Source of the DNA: Hygrocybe punicea
Lineage: Eukaryota; Basidiomycota; Agaricomycetes; Agaricales; Hygrophoraceae
Reading direction: 5' to 3'
DNA: 64,000 nucleotides
Assembly: GCA_963556145.1 (NCBI GenBank)
Contig: OY744470.1
Location: 1,302,001 to 1,366,000 of the forward strand
In this document: piece by piece, positions 12,718-25,222 of the stretch
Numbering within the stretch: the first letter of the stretch is position 1
Layout: the number at the start of each line of letters is the position of its first letter
The notes under the pieces: model-generated
What the model saw: the letters and a program-made list of their open reading frames with translations, nothing else
Database searches by the model: none
Told to the model about the DNA's origin: nothing
Made by a program: the position numbers and the translations under genes

Positions 12718-13091
12718 GGTGGTATTGAGTGAGGCCGCTCTGTGTTCCACAGTATTGCTGCGTTAATAGGAATGTTCTTATAATCTTCAGGAAACCGTAT
12801 TTGACAAACAGCGCAGATCAGGAAGCGTTCGTGCCATAATCGATGTGAATATGAAATGCCGCCCGCAGTCGGTGCACTCTAGCATCGTTGCGTGAACGAG
12901 AAGACGAGGTCCTGCGGAAACTCAAGGTGAAGGAAGGGCATGAGTGAATTGCAGGGTCTGATCGTGCAGAGAACATGAGGTGGAGCATGTTTCAGGACAC
13001 GAGTTTACTTCACGCTTGCGCCTCGTGGCGTGTGCACTTAGAACATCCAAAATGGATACACCGCCGACGGGTCGAAATTCCGGGCTGAGCA
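12718..13091. promoter_or_regulatory. Divergent promoter region between the HSPA12-like gene and paralog B
   Basis: About 370 bp shared by two genes transcribed away from each other. No specific regulatory motif identified. Confidence 0.45.
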
Positions 13092-14505
13092 ATGCCACAA
13101 CCCGAAACTTCCTCCCCTGCGACATCTTGGGTGGCCATCTTAGGCCTTTCTACGGTATCTCTGGTTGGTTGCATGAAACTTTGGGCTTACCTGAAAAGGG
13201 GCAGGGGAGACCGAGTGGATAAGCAGCTGTTGGCGACTCTCCAATCAGAGATAGAGGAGATTCGAAATAGTGGGGTGAGGAAGGACGAGGAGTTGGCCTG
13301 CTTGAGGAGTGAGAGGAGCATTGCGACCGAAGAAGCAAAGGCGAAAAACGACATGTTAACGCTGCTTAGAAGCGAGTTTGCTGAACTGAAGGATAAATTT
13401 AACGAGTTGGAGACCGCATTGGAAGGTTCACGGCGGCAAAATCAAACGCTGGTCAACCAACTTCAGCGCCAAACAAATGATTTGAAGGCCGTTATCGATG
13501 AGTCCCAACAGCTGAAACTTCAGCACGGCCAAGCGCTCGACCTCTTGAAAACACGGACCTCGGAGCTCAAAGGCGCCCAAACATTCTTGACCAGAGCGGA
13601 CTCACTATCTGGCGCCGACGTCATTGGAATGGTCGAAGGCCTGAACACCGAAGTCTCCCAAACGGCGGCTTTCATGGCAGACTCCTTCGTATTTGAGAAA
13701 CGACAGCCGGGAGCTGAGGAGAACAAGGATGTACAGGAGGCATGTGCACGAGTCAGCGAAATCCTGGGAGAGAGAATGGTTCAACTGTTGAGGTGGACGG
13801 AACACACAGAGGACCCCATGTTGATACAGATCGCATTCCAATCCTCCATTCTCGGCTTTTCCGAGTGGCTCATTGATTCGTGGTATTTCGAAGAACCAGA
13901 AAAGGATCATTTCCTCCAGGAGATCCATGGAAAAGTTCGGGAAAGTGGTAAGTGCCATAAGTTCTTATCGCGGCAGAAGAATCATTGATCATCCAGAGGA
14001 TCAATCCGTTGCGGGACGGTGGCGAGCATTGACGCGTCGTCATGTTCAACAACTCGCCCGAGGCGAATCAGAGATTCCAGCGTCCTTGATCACCCATTTA
14101 ATCGAGGTCTTTACCGGTATTCTCGTTGTCGCGGGCTGCAAACAAACGGAAACACAAATTCATGATATAGTCATGACGCGTTTCATGGAGAGATTGACCA
14201 TCGTCGGGAGAATGGCACTTCGTCTCAGCAAGGCAACCGGTGAAGAGATCACGTCGTGCGAGCTGGAAGTCGTATTCTTGGCTCCCGATACCTTGTTCAA
14301 TCATTCCAAGATGAACGACGCTTTCGGCAGAGACACGGTAAAGAACCCGACCAACGATAAACAGATACTCTGTACGACCGATCTCGGTTTGGTGAGTGCG
14401 ACCAAGGAGTTGGGGGATGGAGAACCTCGATGGCGAGAAACAATCCTTCTGAAACCACGGGTTCTGCTAGTGTCGGCATTGGAAGAGGCGATGGCTGTGG
14501 CATAG
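13092..14505 (+). CDS. Unknown membrane/coiled-coil protein, paralog B
   Basis: Function not recognised; clearly the paralog of 8458-9811 in inverted orientation. ATG at 13092. Exons 13092-13947 and 13997-14505, joined at ESE-DQSVAG, the same position and phase as in paralog A. One predicted membrane segment near residues 13-32 (SWVAILGLSTVSLVGCMKLW) is followed by basic residues, then a coiled coil of about 120 residues rich in Glu, Lys and Leu. Conserved blocks shared with A: SLSGADVIGMVEGLNTE, AAFMADSFVFE, RMVQLLR, ILCTTDLGL, ILLKPRVLLVSALEEA. Likely a membrane-anchored coiled-coil protein with a helical C-terminal domain. Confidence 0.85.
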
Positions 14506-14895
14506 TTGAAAACCGTTACGTCCCGGGATAGAATAGGCCACTCACGGACATGGTTGTTATTATCCAGCGCTCAGAAAATGGTCTGGGTGTTATTGATCGG
14601 CGTAGTGACTGACCGCAAATATGACACATACCATACATTCACATTCTATGCTGTCATGCAATTAGAAGCGAACTAGGATAATGAACAACATAATATCCTC
14701 ACCGACAAACATTGTGATCTAGCATTCCAAGAAAAGGGCACTTTTTGACTAGAGAAATTCAGATCATTGGAAGACGAATATGACATGATTTCAAAACTAT
14801 CTATTTTTCGCGTAAGGCCTACATCGTTTACGCAGTACACTCCCTTGTAGTACAAGTTAGATAAACTGTATTTCATTTTCAGAGGGACTCACCAG
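14506..14895. other. Intergenic region between convergent genes
   Basis: Holds the 3' ends of paralog B and the SDR gene. No other feature seen. Confidence 0.4.
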
Positions 14896-16405
14896 TTAGC
14901 TGGCACCAACGGCCGTATCGAATCCACTCCTAGCCTCCGCACCCGGCCTCCCATCAGGGTTCCCTAGTGGCGCATTCGCTTTCTCCCAAAGAGTCAGTTC
15001 CTTTTCGAAAGACTCCCAAACGAGCATCCCAGCGATCTCCCCACCCAACTCTCCATCGTCAGGTAAGCGGATGCTTTCGTCTTCTGGGCGCTTCACCTCG
15101 CCATCTGCCTTCTTCTCATCCTCGAGCATTTGGGCGTCGGAAAGCGTTACCTGCAGACGCACAACGGCACACTCTGAATACAGGGCGCCAGGCTTGAGTA
15201 CTTCCTCAGGCATCGCGTTAGAGTCTTTTAAAATCCCCTTGCCTTTGCCTGTTGTAATTGTCGACGTCGGTTTTTGTGATGGTACTTTGAAAGGCGTGGG
15301 AAGGAAAAGGACGTGAAGAACGGATTGGAGAGCGGCGGTGGACGACTTCGTCAATATTCGGAGAAACGGTTGGAGTAAAATATATCTGCAGTTATCGTTA
15401 GCATAGCCTGGAATTTCTATGGTAGGTTCCGAACCCACAGGGTAACACCAACGATAGAGGGACTTGAGAACTCGGGTCGATCCGCGCGCAGAAGTGGTGC
15501 AATAGTGTCTGACCTGCTAATCCCAGGAGACACCGACACAGCGACAACATTCGATCGCTGGGACTTTTGGCTTACAACTGGAACGGTACTCGTACCACCA
15601 TCGGTTTGGGGAACCTGAGCTGAAGGCAAAGCGTCCAGGACACGTTGCAGATGGCGCGTGAACACGGCGATGCGAAGTGATCGCTGGCCTTCTTGCAGAA
15701 ATGTCGATGGCCGAAGACGTGATATAGATAGGGAGGGTGAAAACGAGCGAGCGGCCGCTGCGTAGAATGGGTTGACGACATTGATAATACGGATATCTCG
15801 TTCGACGGGAGCCACCAGGAGAGCTGGCAACAGCAGTGTAACTATGAGAAATGTGGCCAGAGAAGCCGATTTTCGGGTTTGCTCATCTTCGGCAGATCTC
15901 TGACTGGAAAGAATTGAGCCGATGTGCTGGTACTCATGCGTAAACAGAATTCCATCCAACCGGTGATCTTGCCCAGTCAGGAAGCGAGTGCAGAAGGCAC
16001 GCACAGATACAGGAGAGGCAACGTCGCATTCCTCTGCAAATATTTGCTCATTTTGAGTGGTGGAGCGAAGAAGAGTGATCAAGACTTCAATTCTCGGTGA
16101 ATTGATGGGGAGTGATGACAGTGCAATGATGTGAGCGCCTCGTTGAGCCAACGATTGAATCAGCGTGAGACCAAAGGGGTTAAAAGCTCCCTGCTCTGTG
16201 TTACTTGGGTTAAAAAAATTGCAGGTAAGAAACAACGCACCGTCACAAGGATAACCCGCCCGTGTAGATCGCGTTCGCGAGTAGTGGTACGACCTTGCGC
16301 AAATGCGTGAGTTAAAATGACTAAAACTACGGCGACGGCGATGTGAATCCAGTATTTAGAAGGCAGGAAAGTTGAAAATACCGCTTCAGCAATTCTGAGC
16401 ACCAT
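14896..16405 (-). CDS. Membrane-anchored short-chain dehydrogenase/reductase-like protein
   Basis: NAD(P)-dependent oxidoreductase fold; substrate unknown. ATG at 16405 (MVLRIAEAVFSTFLP). A hydrophobic segment near residues 18-34 (WIHIAVAVVLVILTHAF) is a probable membrane anchor. The Rossmann start HGRVILVT is in exon 1 and continues after the intron as GAFNPFGLTLIQSLAQRGA, the SDR cofactor-binding turn. Later strands are seen in HRLDGILFTH and IRIINVVNPFYAAAA. A classic YxxxK is not obvious, so catalysis is uncertain. Intron 2 near 15390-15430 joins VGVTL to YILLQPFLRIL. The long C-terminal tail includes VLKPGALYSECAVV and a Trp-containing helix. It resembles fungal Env9-like/SDR proteins, but that is a judgement by eye. 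Confidence 0.7.
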
Positions 16406-16997
16406 GAAGGAGCAGGGGGAACCGGCATTCAAAAACCTAACCGTGGGTGCAACACACGCCACATCCACATCAGGAAAATGGTGGGGTTAGGATAAAGCAT
16501 GATAAGGCCTTATAAGGTAAATAATTTTCATAATGCCTGCAAGTCTTATATACAATATTGCAATGTTATATAAAGGAGGGTAGCATTCCACAAGCTCACC
16601 TAGAATTTAAATCAGTGATAAGAGAGGCAAGAAATGTGCTTCTTATAATTTATTGGCCATGTCTGTCATACAGGCAGATCCAAATAAGCAGTAAAAGGCT
16701 TGTTCAAACTTATACAAGTTCATCAAGCATTTGGCACTTATAAGAGATATAGCACAAAGGTAGCATAAGCATTGATATAGGCAATAGTTGGCTCTGATGA
16801 GCAGCAGGTCTCAATGTGATACACTTGGATGATATATATATCAGAGTGAGATCAGGTTATCTAGAGGTATCTGGATTATTTGCAATCATCAACAGCTATC
16901 TTGATGTCATCACATATCATTTAATTCCTGACTAGGAATGGTGATAACGAGATACAATTTCTTAGCGGATCAGCACATATTACAGCACTATTATAAA
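16406..16997. other. AT-rich intergenic stretch
   Basis: A/T-rich with scattered TATA-like runs (for example near 16540-16580 and 16830-16850). No gene or recognisable repeat family seen. Confidence 0.4.
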
Positions 16998-18450
16998 TTA
17001 GCCACTGTTGCCGGTGTTCCTGCTTTCCACCGCACGTTTCTTCGCCACCCTCTTCTCTTTCAATGTTGTGAGTGCGCTCATCTTCGACATGCCATGCCCG
17101 CGCGTCACATGGCTAGGAAAAACCTGGCTGCCAACAAAATATCGAAAGGTGGAATGCGGGGTCATTAGAATACACTTACCAATTCCACCAGTTCAACAAA
17201 TCATCTACTTCATCCTTCTCCTCCAGGTCGTCCAGGAATTCCAATACACTTTCATAGAATTGTTCTGAATCCGTTGAAGTATCTAACCTGCAAAACACTG
17301 AGGAAGACGATAGGGCGAAACGAAGCTAAGATAGTATTAGACATCAGACAAGTGGCCTGGGAATGTTATATCCGAACATACTTGGGTAGCCGTGTAGGCT
17401 ATGGAGGCAGTAGTGACGTGGTTCATACTGTGTATCCGAGCATTGCCCAATCGGGTTGCTTTAGGTTCTTTATCGACTGAGCTGGGTGACGTAAAGATAT
17501 GTTTGTAGGCCTATAAAATAATGAAATTAGTGATGCACCAGTAGACAAATTAATCCATACCCAGACGAGCTGCTTGGAACTGAAAAGTCCGGCCCAAGGA
17601 TCTTCGTGGTCATACTCCTGGTTGGCATATACCATCATTGGCCACTGGTCGCCGGAGACCACCATTTGCCTGCTGGAAAGATTGGCTTGAATTCTAGATC
17701 ATTATGATAAATGCTGACTTAAGAGTGTCATAGCCAGATATTTATAGGACTTACTCTGGGTCATTCCAGTCAAACCCAGCAGGGCAGAGAAGCGATCCTG
17801 TGGCATGGTGGGGGTAACCGCGGTTTACTTTGACATTGTGTGAGAGGGGTGGATTCAACGCGACATCTCGAGGGGTTATCCAATCTAGGACGGCACCCTT
17901 CAAACTCTTGGTGTCATCTGATCTTGCACTGGAAACTCCTTTCTGAATCTAAATGTAATATGAATGACGCAGTGATCAGATGAAGGAAATGACATACCAA
18001 GTCTGCTAACCCCATGGCATCTTCGTCGGAGCATTCCATAAGTCGGTCAGGTAAATGTGGCACTATTCCCAAAAGTCTCTGAAACACCCTATGCTCTCTC
18101 CTGCCACTGTAAGGAGTCAACACCAGCGTTGATCAGTCTACATGGAAATGAATGCACTCATAAGTAAGGCTCTCCTCAAGTACATCAGTGTCGTCCCCCA
18201 TGCACAAGATGCTGTTCGTGAGTAATGCCTGGACGTTACACATCGCATGCACGGTTCTTCCAAAATGTCATCCATGATGAACTAAGGGGTCGCTAGCGTG
18301 GCTGAATTCAGTCACGCCATCCATGTCAGTGAAAGTGTCAAACTTGAAGCTACTAGTAAAATTACGGCATACTTATGCCTTTTTCTTAGGACCTTGTTTG
18401 AGAGCCATAAGGCTTGGAGCATCTGAACTTGCGAACTCTTCAGCGGGCAT
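16998..18450 (-). CDS. DUF6698-family protein, 5' end unresolved
   Basis: A family abundant in Agaricomycetes with no known function. Conserved blocks in order: RREHRVFQRLLGIVPHLPDRL (residue run cut by exon border), KGVSSARSDDTKSLKGAV, LDWITPRDVALNPPLSHN, GSLLCPAGFDWNDPE, RQMVVSGDQWPMMVYANQEY, AYKHIFTSPSSVDKE, HVTTASIAYTATQ, FYESVLEFLDDLEEKDEV, WWNWQVFP-like ending. About seven exons are needed, with good GT-AG sites near 17999, 17750, 17560 and 17160; stop at 16998. From 18120 down to 16998 no disruptive stop was found. The start is unclear: an ATG at 18450 opens a short Lys-rich reading that ends before any good donor, so the first exon may be elsewhere or damaged. Confidence 0.7.
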
Positions 18451-18678
18451 GATGGAGCAGAACACTGGCAATAGTTGTGGCACTGCAAAACTAGGGAGAG
18501 GGGGAAGGTAAACTTCTGTCAGAATGAAAACTACCTGGCAGGCTAGCATTTATATTTCATAATATGACACAGGGAGAGTCAAGACGAAACGAGTCAAGGA
18601 AATGAGTCAATCATCGCTTAACACACCTTTATAAACTCAAAAAATTGGTCGTCATGGTTAACACCTTCCACTCCAGTA

Positions 18679-19729
18679 ATGTCTGGCATACAACTACCAG
18701 TCTTCACGACCATACCGATAGTGACCCATCATCGGATACTCCTCCGTCAAGTGCGTGATGCAACACATTGCATTAAGTCCTTTGACCCAATGACGCTGAC
18801 ACTGTCGACGTTCCCCTGGTACGTACGACACCTTTTGACCTTGCACGCTTGCGCACCTCATGTCCTGTATAGGCTGGTCATTGAACAGGAATGGGTAGTG
18901 CCATCGTCGTTGCGCGAGCACCGCCAATCGCATCAATTCTCCGGCCCTTGTTGCTTATGTCCTCTTTTTCAGCCCAATGGGCAAAGGGTTTTCATGGAGG
19001 CAGCAATGTTCATGGCAACGTCAGGCCTCCTGTCTGGAGAGTATGTTGTGCAATGTGCTAAGTGGATATGTGGATATTCAGGTAAATCCCCAGTTTCATG
19101 CGCTGAACCAGGAACTCACTGTCCTGCACACACTAGTGCCTCTTGAGTACATATATCCCAGGCCAGGGGTGCCGCTCATGACATATCCGTTACATGGTGA
19201 ATGCCTTTCTTCATGTTTTGCTGCTACTACCTGCATGGAACTAAGACATTTTGAAGATATTAGCGAGCGTCCACCACTGCAAGTGCTTCATTATATGGAG
19301 ATCGAATTAGAAAATCAACATACAGGTATGCATTGACATAGCTCGATGATTCCATCTCTTATCACTGTCAACGAACAAGGCTGTCCCCAGCACCAAAGGC
19401 AGCTCAAGAGGACATATGCGCAAGCAGGCAAGTAATTTGACTACTTGCAGCCCATCATATTCATGAAATCAGATTTAATGGTAGGATCTCAGAACATTGA
19501 TGAGACTTGTGCAAAACGACAACACACCATTGATCGGCGAATGTTTCACCTTCTCAATTGTATGAAACAACCTGGCCTTACTGAAATTCAGTTTCGTGCG
19601 CTGTTTTCGAAATGTGGTGTTTGTGGGCTTGTCACAACCCGCCAGGTTTTCTTCTCCCACAAATGTCAGTTAATAGAGGACCCGACAGATGTCGAGGATG
19701 GTGAAGATGTTCATGTTAGCGAAAAATAG
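18679..19729 (+). CDS. Possible unknown gene or remnant with a Cys-rich C-terminus
   Basis: Weak gene model. Readings 18679-19146, 19050-19330 and 19445-19729 can be linked by short introns. The last reading includes FRALFSKCGVCGLVTTRQVF followed by SHKC, a C-x2-C...H-x-C arrangement resembling small zinc-binding tails of uncharacterised agaric proteins, and ends in an acidic tail. No family recognised, and splice sites were not proven. Confidence 0.3.
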
Positions 19730-21093
19730 ACGAATATTAAATAATGTTCGCCTTACAGTTATATCTTTTGCAGAAGGTGAGAACACTGTCTGTCAGTGAG
19801 CGCAATCGTTGAGGAAATTATCTGGAACGGAATAGCCAGTCACCTGAGAGATAACGAATCCAAATTAGCGACTAATGTGCCAATATTGTTCGTTAGACTT
19901 CCCCTTTTGTGGTTGCATTGCACGGTTCACCCAGTGGATCATTGTAGATGGGTGAAAAGTTGGCTCAGTGAAACGATTTCTATGTGTTTAATCATCAACA
20001 GACCTAGAACAAGAAATGAATGTATTTGAACATGTGAAACGCCGGGAGAGAGAGGGGCATTTTGAAGGCACTGGCCATATAATAAAATGTCAAGGTAACC
20101 CCAAAATATGCAGTGACTTCAGACTGGAGGACAGAAGAGTGCCTCCTGGTGGCCTACGCGCCTGGAGAGTGATATTGGTAATTATAAGCGAAGAAAAAAC
20201 ACTCACCGAGTCACTGAACCAAGCACTGATAACCTCTGGTGTGTAGGAAGACGGAAAGAACACTTTCTACGATCACAACGCAGTTTAGCGTAGTGAACCT
20301 TACAACAACATATACGGTAGATGGACTTGGATGACTAGATGTACCACCTTGAGTAGCCTAAATTGAAGAGTAAACGCCACACTGGCAGGCCCAGACATGA
20401 ATTGGAACTGAACAAGCACCTTTATATTGTCAATAACTTGACGATGTGGATCCTTGAGGAGCCAGTGGTAGAGTCACAATGAAAGAGAAGGAGAAGCGCA
20501 GAGTCCATCAGCTGGCACTTTTGCAGCCCACCATTTGGCATTATGCAATTATCTGCACAAAGACCACCCTCACCTGAGTGATGCCTAAGCAACACCTCAA
20601 GGAGGGGGTTGGCGAGAAGGTCGATAACATCAGGAGAGCTGCAGTCAACCAGGTTGAAAAAACCAAGTGTCTCTGGGTAACCCAAAAGACGCTAACGATC
20701 ATGATAATCATAACCAAGTACTAGTAGTAGCTCCACCGGAGGCTGACTCGGAACTTGAACTTGCAACTTGGGGTTTGTTTGGCCGACTCAGTCACGGGTT
20801 ACGCAGCTCTTCCTCAAGTTCTCTCTAGCACTACTAGTACTAGTCCGAGTCACGGTCCTACTACCCAGACACCATCACCCTCGGTTTCCTTCTTCCCGGG
20901 CCCTTCCTGTGTTTTGGGTACCCAGACACTCCCCCTCCCCTTCCCCTGGTGCAGTGACCCCAAAAATCCACCAAAGTTTACTGTCCTTTCCAACCATTAG
21001 CACTACTACTAGTACTAGTAACACCCACGCCTCCCTCTCTTCCTCCCGTTGCGTTTTGTGTTTGCCAGACACCACTCCAACAAAAACGCAACG
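19730..21093. other. Long intergenic stretch with short dispersed repeats
   Basis: No credible gene. Near 20650-20700 there is one inverted copy of the 57-bp unit seen as a tandem array at 40893 (GGGTAACCCAAAAGACG). Around 20715-21020 are ACTAGTACTAG runs and GAACTTGAACTTG-type motifs, also found at 24.6, 40.7 and 44.0 kb. Confidence 0.45.
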
Positions 21094-22126
21094 ATGGCCA
21101 TGCGTGGCCACGTTCATGTTATCAATGGCGACATTTTCTACTCTCCAAATTGTTCGGTGGATGTGGCGGGTCCTGCGCCCACTTATTACAACCGATACAT
21201 TTTCCGAGGACATTCTCTTTCTGTTGAGGAGTTCAATAAGCCGCGTTGGTGGAGCAACGCGTATGGATGGCTGAGCTTTTTACCATTAAGGCCATCGTTT
21301 ACCGGCATGCCATTCGACCGACTCAATATCTTTCCACCCGTCATCCACGGTGAGGATGGCTATCGCCTTCGTCAAGACATATTAGAAAGTTGGCAGCGAC
21401 TCGAAAACAAAATGATTTACGCTGTAGTATCCATAAACAAACATGGTTCACGACTATTCGTCAACAAGCATGCTCCACTACCCTTCCTACGTCCACCCCC
21501 TCCTAGTGATCTCGGATACAACTTCAGATACAGGAAGGCTCGCGATGCTCGCACTCAGATCAATCTAGCTTGAGATTGGTTCGTGATGTGGATGGGCCTT
21601 CTCTCTTATCTCATTGCGATGACTTTCAATGAGGAGACGCTTAAAGACCCGATCCCCAAGTGGGTTGAATTATTGGCGAACGATGGCTTTCCCCAAGTAT
21701 GGCTTTCTGGCACCATGGCTTCGACAATCTGCAACTTCTCCCCCCATAACCCTCGAACTGGGATCTTCCTCGACCCGCTCCGCAAGCAGGATAGATATCA
21801 CAAGCAACCGTCCATGGATTTCTTTTTCGCATATAACATCCCTGTATGGTACCCTTGGACGTCTCGTCACGCAGACAAGGCTCGTTTCGATACTAAGTTC
21901 CGTCGGCTGGCCCCACCTCTTGAGCTTCTACAGGCTGCGACATCATGGATAACTCAGTCCCCTCAAACCTCATCCCATGGAGTATCAACTAACACTATAA
22001 ATCCACCCAATCCTCCCGATACCAAGCAGAAACCGACCCAGCCATGGAAAGATTTTTTTGCAGCTAGAGCTAAGCATCATGCTGAAAGGGAGTTGACGGA
22101 AGACCCCCTCCATCGTCAGATACGCT

Positions 22127-22529
22127 TGCAGCGGTAGTGTTGCCACGACTATAGTTGGTCACTTTTCTTTTCTCTGCTCTACTGCCTTCAATAAAATACA
22201 TAAAAATATAAAGAAAATTTCGAGGGGTAGCCTCTACATAGGTCTTGAGTTAGTACACTTAAACCTTTCTGTAATATGTAACCCATCATTGGATAAGTGA
22301 CCAACTATGGTTTTTAGTCGCGACTAACATAGTCGCGACTAAAAACCATAGTTGGTCACTTATCCAATGATGGGTTACATATTACAGAAAGGTTTAAGTG
22401 TACTAACTCAAGACCTATGTAGAGGCTACCCCTCGAAATTTTCTTTATATTTTTATGTATTTTATTGAAGGCAGTAGAGCAGAGAAAAGAAAAGTGACCA
22501 ACTATAGTCGTGGCAACACTATGCAGCGG
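22127..22529. mobile_element. MITE 1: hAT-type palindromic element with 8-bp duplication
   Basis: Element at 22135-22521 (387 bp), termini TAGTGTTGCCACG and its inverse, flanked by TGCAGCGG at 22127-22134 and 22522-22529. An 8-bp duplication and TAGTGTTGCC ends fit the hAT superfamily. The arms of about 190 bp look identical when folded, with AGTCGCGACTA-type motifs at the centre. No coding capacity. Confidence 0.93.
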
Positions 22530-23205
22530 GAGCGACAGCCTGCAATAAAAAAGGCGAAGGTCTTCATATGGGTCTACAATGAGGACGATCCACCGCAACT
22601 TGTGCGGCAAAAGGTTTCTCAAAGAGGTAATGAAGACACCATACACAGCTATGGTCACCGGCAAAGACGATACGATCCTTGGGAAAACGAGTGGGACTTA
22701 TGTGAAGAGTTCAGTGACGATGACAGTTACTCGGACGATGGCCCCGATGTATTGAGTGTGGATGCTCCAGTGGAGCTGCCCATCTTTGTTGGTCCACTGG
22801 ATGATACTGATGCTGTTGTGGACACGTACCTCGAACATAACAATTTTGATCGCAGTGCTAGTCCACTGTTACCAGATGACGATAGGGATGACGAACACCA
22901 CAAGGCGAATACCGATGTCGTCAAGCTTCTTGCCTGTCATTACGGCTTCGTTTCCCCATTGCTGGACCACCACTCTGACCCACAAGATTTCCAGAAATGG
23001 CAGCGCTGCTTGCGTGCTCTTGGCGTCAACGTTGTGATTTCTGGCTCACATCTTTCTTCTATCGAGACTGCTATGCTTCATTTTGTCTCCGCGTTATCAA
23101 GGGGCTTACGTCCGGAACAAAAATGAATGGGATCTCTGCGATGGAAATCATCAAGCCCTCGTGCTCAATCATCTGTTTCCGATTTCTCGCCCAGCACCTG
23201 ATTTA

Positions 23206-23541
23206 TTTGTATTTAGGGAAATGCAGGGATAAGGGTAAATCCTTGTCCGCAGGTATCCGTACTCTTAAAAGTACGAGTACGGATACAGATTCTCGTATCC
23301 GTGGGCTCCAAAATGAGCCGGAGATCATCCAAAACGGTCAAGAATTGACTGAGATAGAGACTAAACATTGATTGGACTCTATCTCAGTCAATTCTTGACC
23401 GTTTCAGGTGATCTCCGGCTCATTTTGATCGGGAATCCGTGGGTAAAATCCATGGATATTGCATCCGTATCTGTGGGAAGTACGAGTACGGATACAGACA
23501 AATGTATCCTGGGATTACCCCTGCATTTCCCTATTTGTATT
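23206..23541. mobile_element. MITE 2: hAT-type element with 8-bp duplication
   Basis: Element at 23214-23533 (320 bp), termini TAGGGAAATGCAGGG and inverse, flanked by TTTGTATT at 23206-23213 and 23534-23541. Subterminal TACGAGTACGGATAC motifs occur on both sides, and a central hairpin is formed by ACGGTCAAGAATTGACTG and its inverse around 23334-23403. No coding capacity. It shares its plan with the element at 32446-32763. Confidence 0.92.
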
Positions 23542-24381
23542 CTCATCTCCTCCAAGCACTTCATGCAACTGGGTCCTAGGGTTGACCAATGCAGCGGATG
23601 CCCTGTATGCATTGCGAATGATAAATAAGGAAATGGTCAACATCTATGGCCTGGCCCATTTGCTGATCGAACAGGGAATCAAATTCTGCACACTTGTGTC
23701 CCTCCCAGCCGTGTCTCCTTCTGTCTCAATTTGGGACACCACGAGGATGGTACCTATACGCTTGTCTGGTTACAAATTTGCGCCACATGATTACGCCTCT
23801 TATTTGCATGAACAAACAGCAATCCTCGCCCAACCACAAGGCCGTGCTGCGCTGCTCCAAGGAGGGATTGTTTGGCGGTTGGCCAGGGAGAGTCTCGGGC
23901 TCGACTCCACATTGCAAGGCCCTTCGTCTGCGGTAACTGCGCATCATATTGGGTATACCACAGATGAGCTGGAGTTGGGCTGTGCACTATGGGACGACGA
24001 ACTTTCCGATACAGAGCTTCAGCTCATTTGTGGTGTCTACCACTGTTATACGAGTATGTATGATTCATGGTTGCGGAATCCATTCTTATGTTGTCATTCT
24101 CCCCTCCAGGGTATGGCACTCAAATGGCGGTGAAATCATGGTGGCCGCTTCCCACCACCTGGCGTGAAGGCGACTGTGGTGTCAACCTTGGCTACTGGAC
24201 AGAATTCAATGAAGAGTGGTATCAAAGATGCCTCAAAGACATTCAAGATGGAAAGGCTGAACCCCTCCCCGCCAACAAATGGCGTGATCGACTGAGAGGC
24301 ATGAAGGAAAGTTGTGCCTTCACGGCAAGCATTCAAAATTTTTCATTAGAATACTTACACAATCACCGCTATTTTATGTAA

Positions 24382-25222
24382 CCTATGGACCTTGTGCACA
24401 TTTTATGTTTTTTCTTGACTTGTGTAGCGAGAGATTCTCTAATGACGAACATGATCATCGATTCACATTCAAGTTGCGGCTTCTCAGTTACCAGTGACTT
24501 GAAGCAATCATGACCGCCGGTCGCTGAGGTCTCCTGGGCCAAAGCTTCAAGTTTCACCACAACTCTGAGTCATGCACTGGCAGCGAACTTGAAAGGTTTC
24601 TTGAACTTGAAGATATAACTTGAATGAAGACATTCCGCACTGCAGTGGCATATCCACTAACTGTTGTTGGCCATCTGAGTTCATGGATTAATATGATCAA
24701 TCCAATAATATAGCACTTCAACTTAAAGTTCAAGTTGGCGATGAAATGGACTCCGAGTCCGAGTCAGGTAGTTGTACAACAAAATAAAAATTAAATATAG
24801 GAATTCACTGGCACTGGCAATCACTACAAATCTTGGTCCCATTCCTCACTTGACAGCTGGCTGCCTTTAATGCTGAAACCACTTGGTCCATCGCCAGAAA
24901 CGGGGTCTGGAGATGGATTCCAATTCAGATACATGCGGCCCAACCAGGAAATTGTCTGCCTCCCTTGCCAGCAATGTTTTCAATTCATGTTGTAGATATT
25001 GCCTGTATTGTAAAACCATGCTCCATACTACACTGGTAGGAAGCCATGGCGGTAACTCCACAGGATGAATAGTTGCATGGTGGGCGTGAACTTGGAAAAT
25101 AGTGGCTTGTGCCCTTAAAATATCGAGAAGATCCCAACAAACAGGGCATGAGAATTTTGATGACGCTGTAAAGGCGAGGTCGGGGTGGCTGCGGAATAAT
25201 AATCCTAGGCCTGTGGGGTCAG
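24382..25222. other. Gene-free stretch with TTGAACTTGAA motifs
   Basis: No gene recognised. Contains repeated CTTGAACTTGAA-type words (24575-24630) and CTCCGAGTCCGAGTC (near 24750), part of a dispersed low-complexity family also seen at 20.7, 40.8 and 44.05 kb. Confidence 0.4.

Larger units (their letters stand above)
21094..24381 (+). pseudogene. Unknown agaric gene broken by two hAT-type MITEs and a nonsense codon
   Basis: Protein of unknown function; the opening (SVDVAGPAPTYYNRYIFRG, PRWWSNAYGWLSF, GMPFDRLNIFPP) and DWFVMWMGLLSYLIAM look like a widespread agaric protein family. ATG at 21094. Lesions seen: an in-frame TGA at 21571-21573 where Arg is expected (before DWFVMWMG); MITE 1 at 22135-22521 and MITE 2 at 23214-23533, each flanked by an 8-bp target duplication. 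The reading frames on either side of each insertion are in phase (IRLQR continuing to ERQPAIKK; PDLFVF continuing to SSPPSTSC). A frame change near 23100 suggests a further 1-bp indel or an unrecognised intron. One normal intron lies near 24050-24108. The reading ends at 24381. The TGA plus two insertions make a full-length product very unlikely. Confidence 0.8.
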
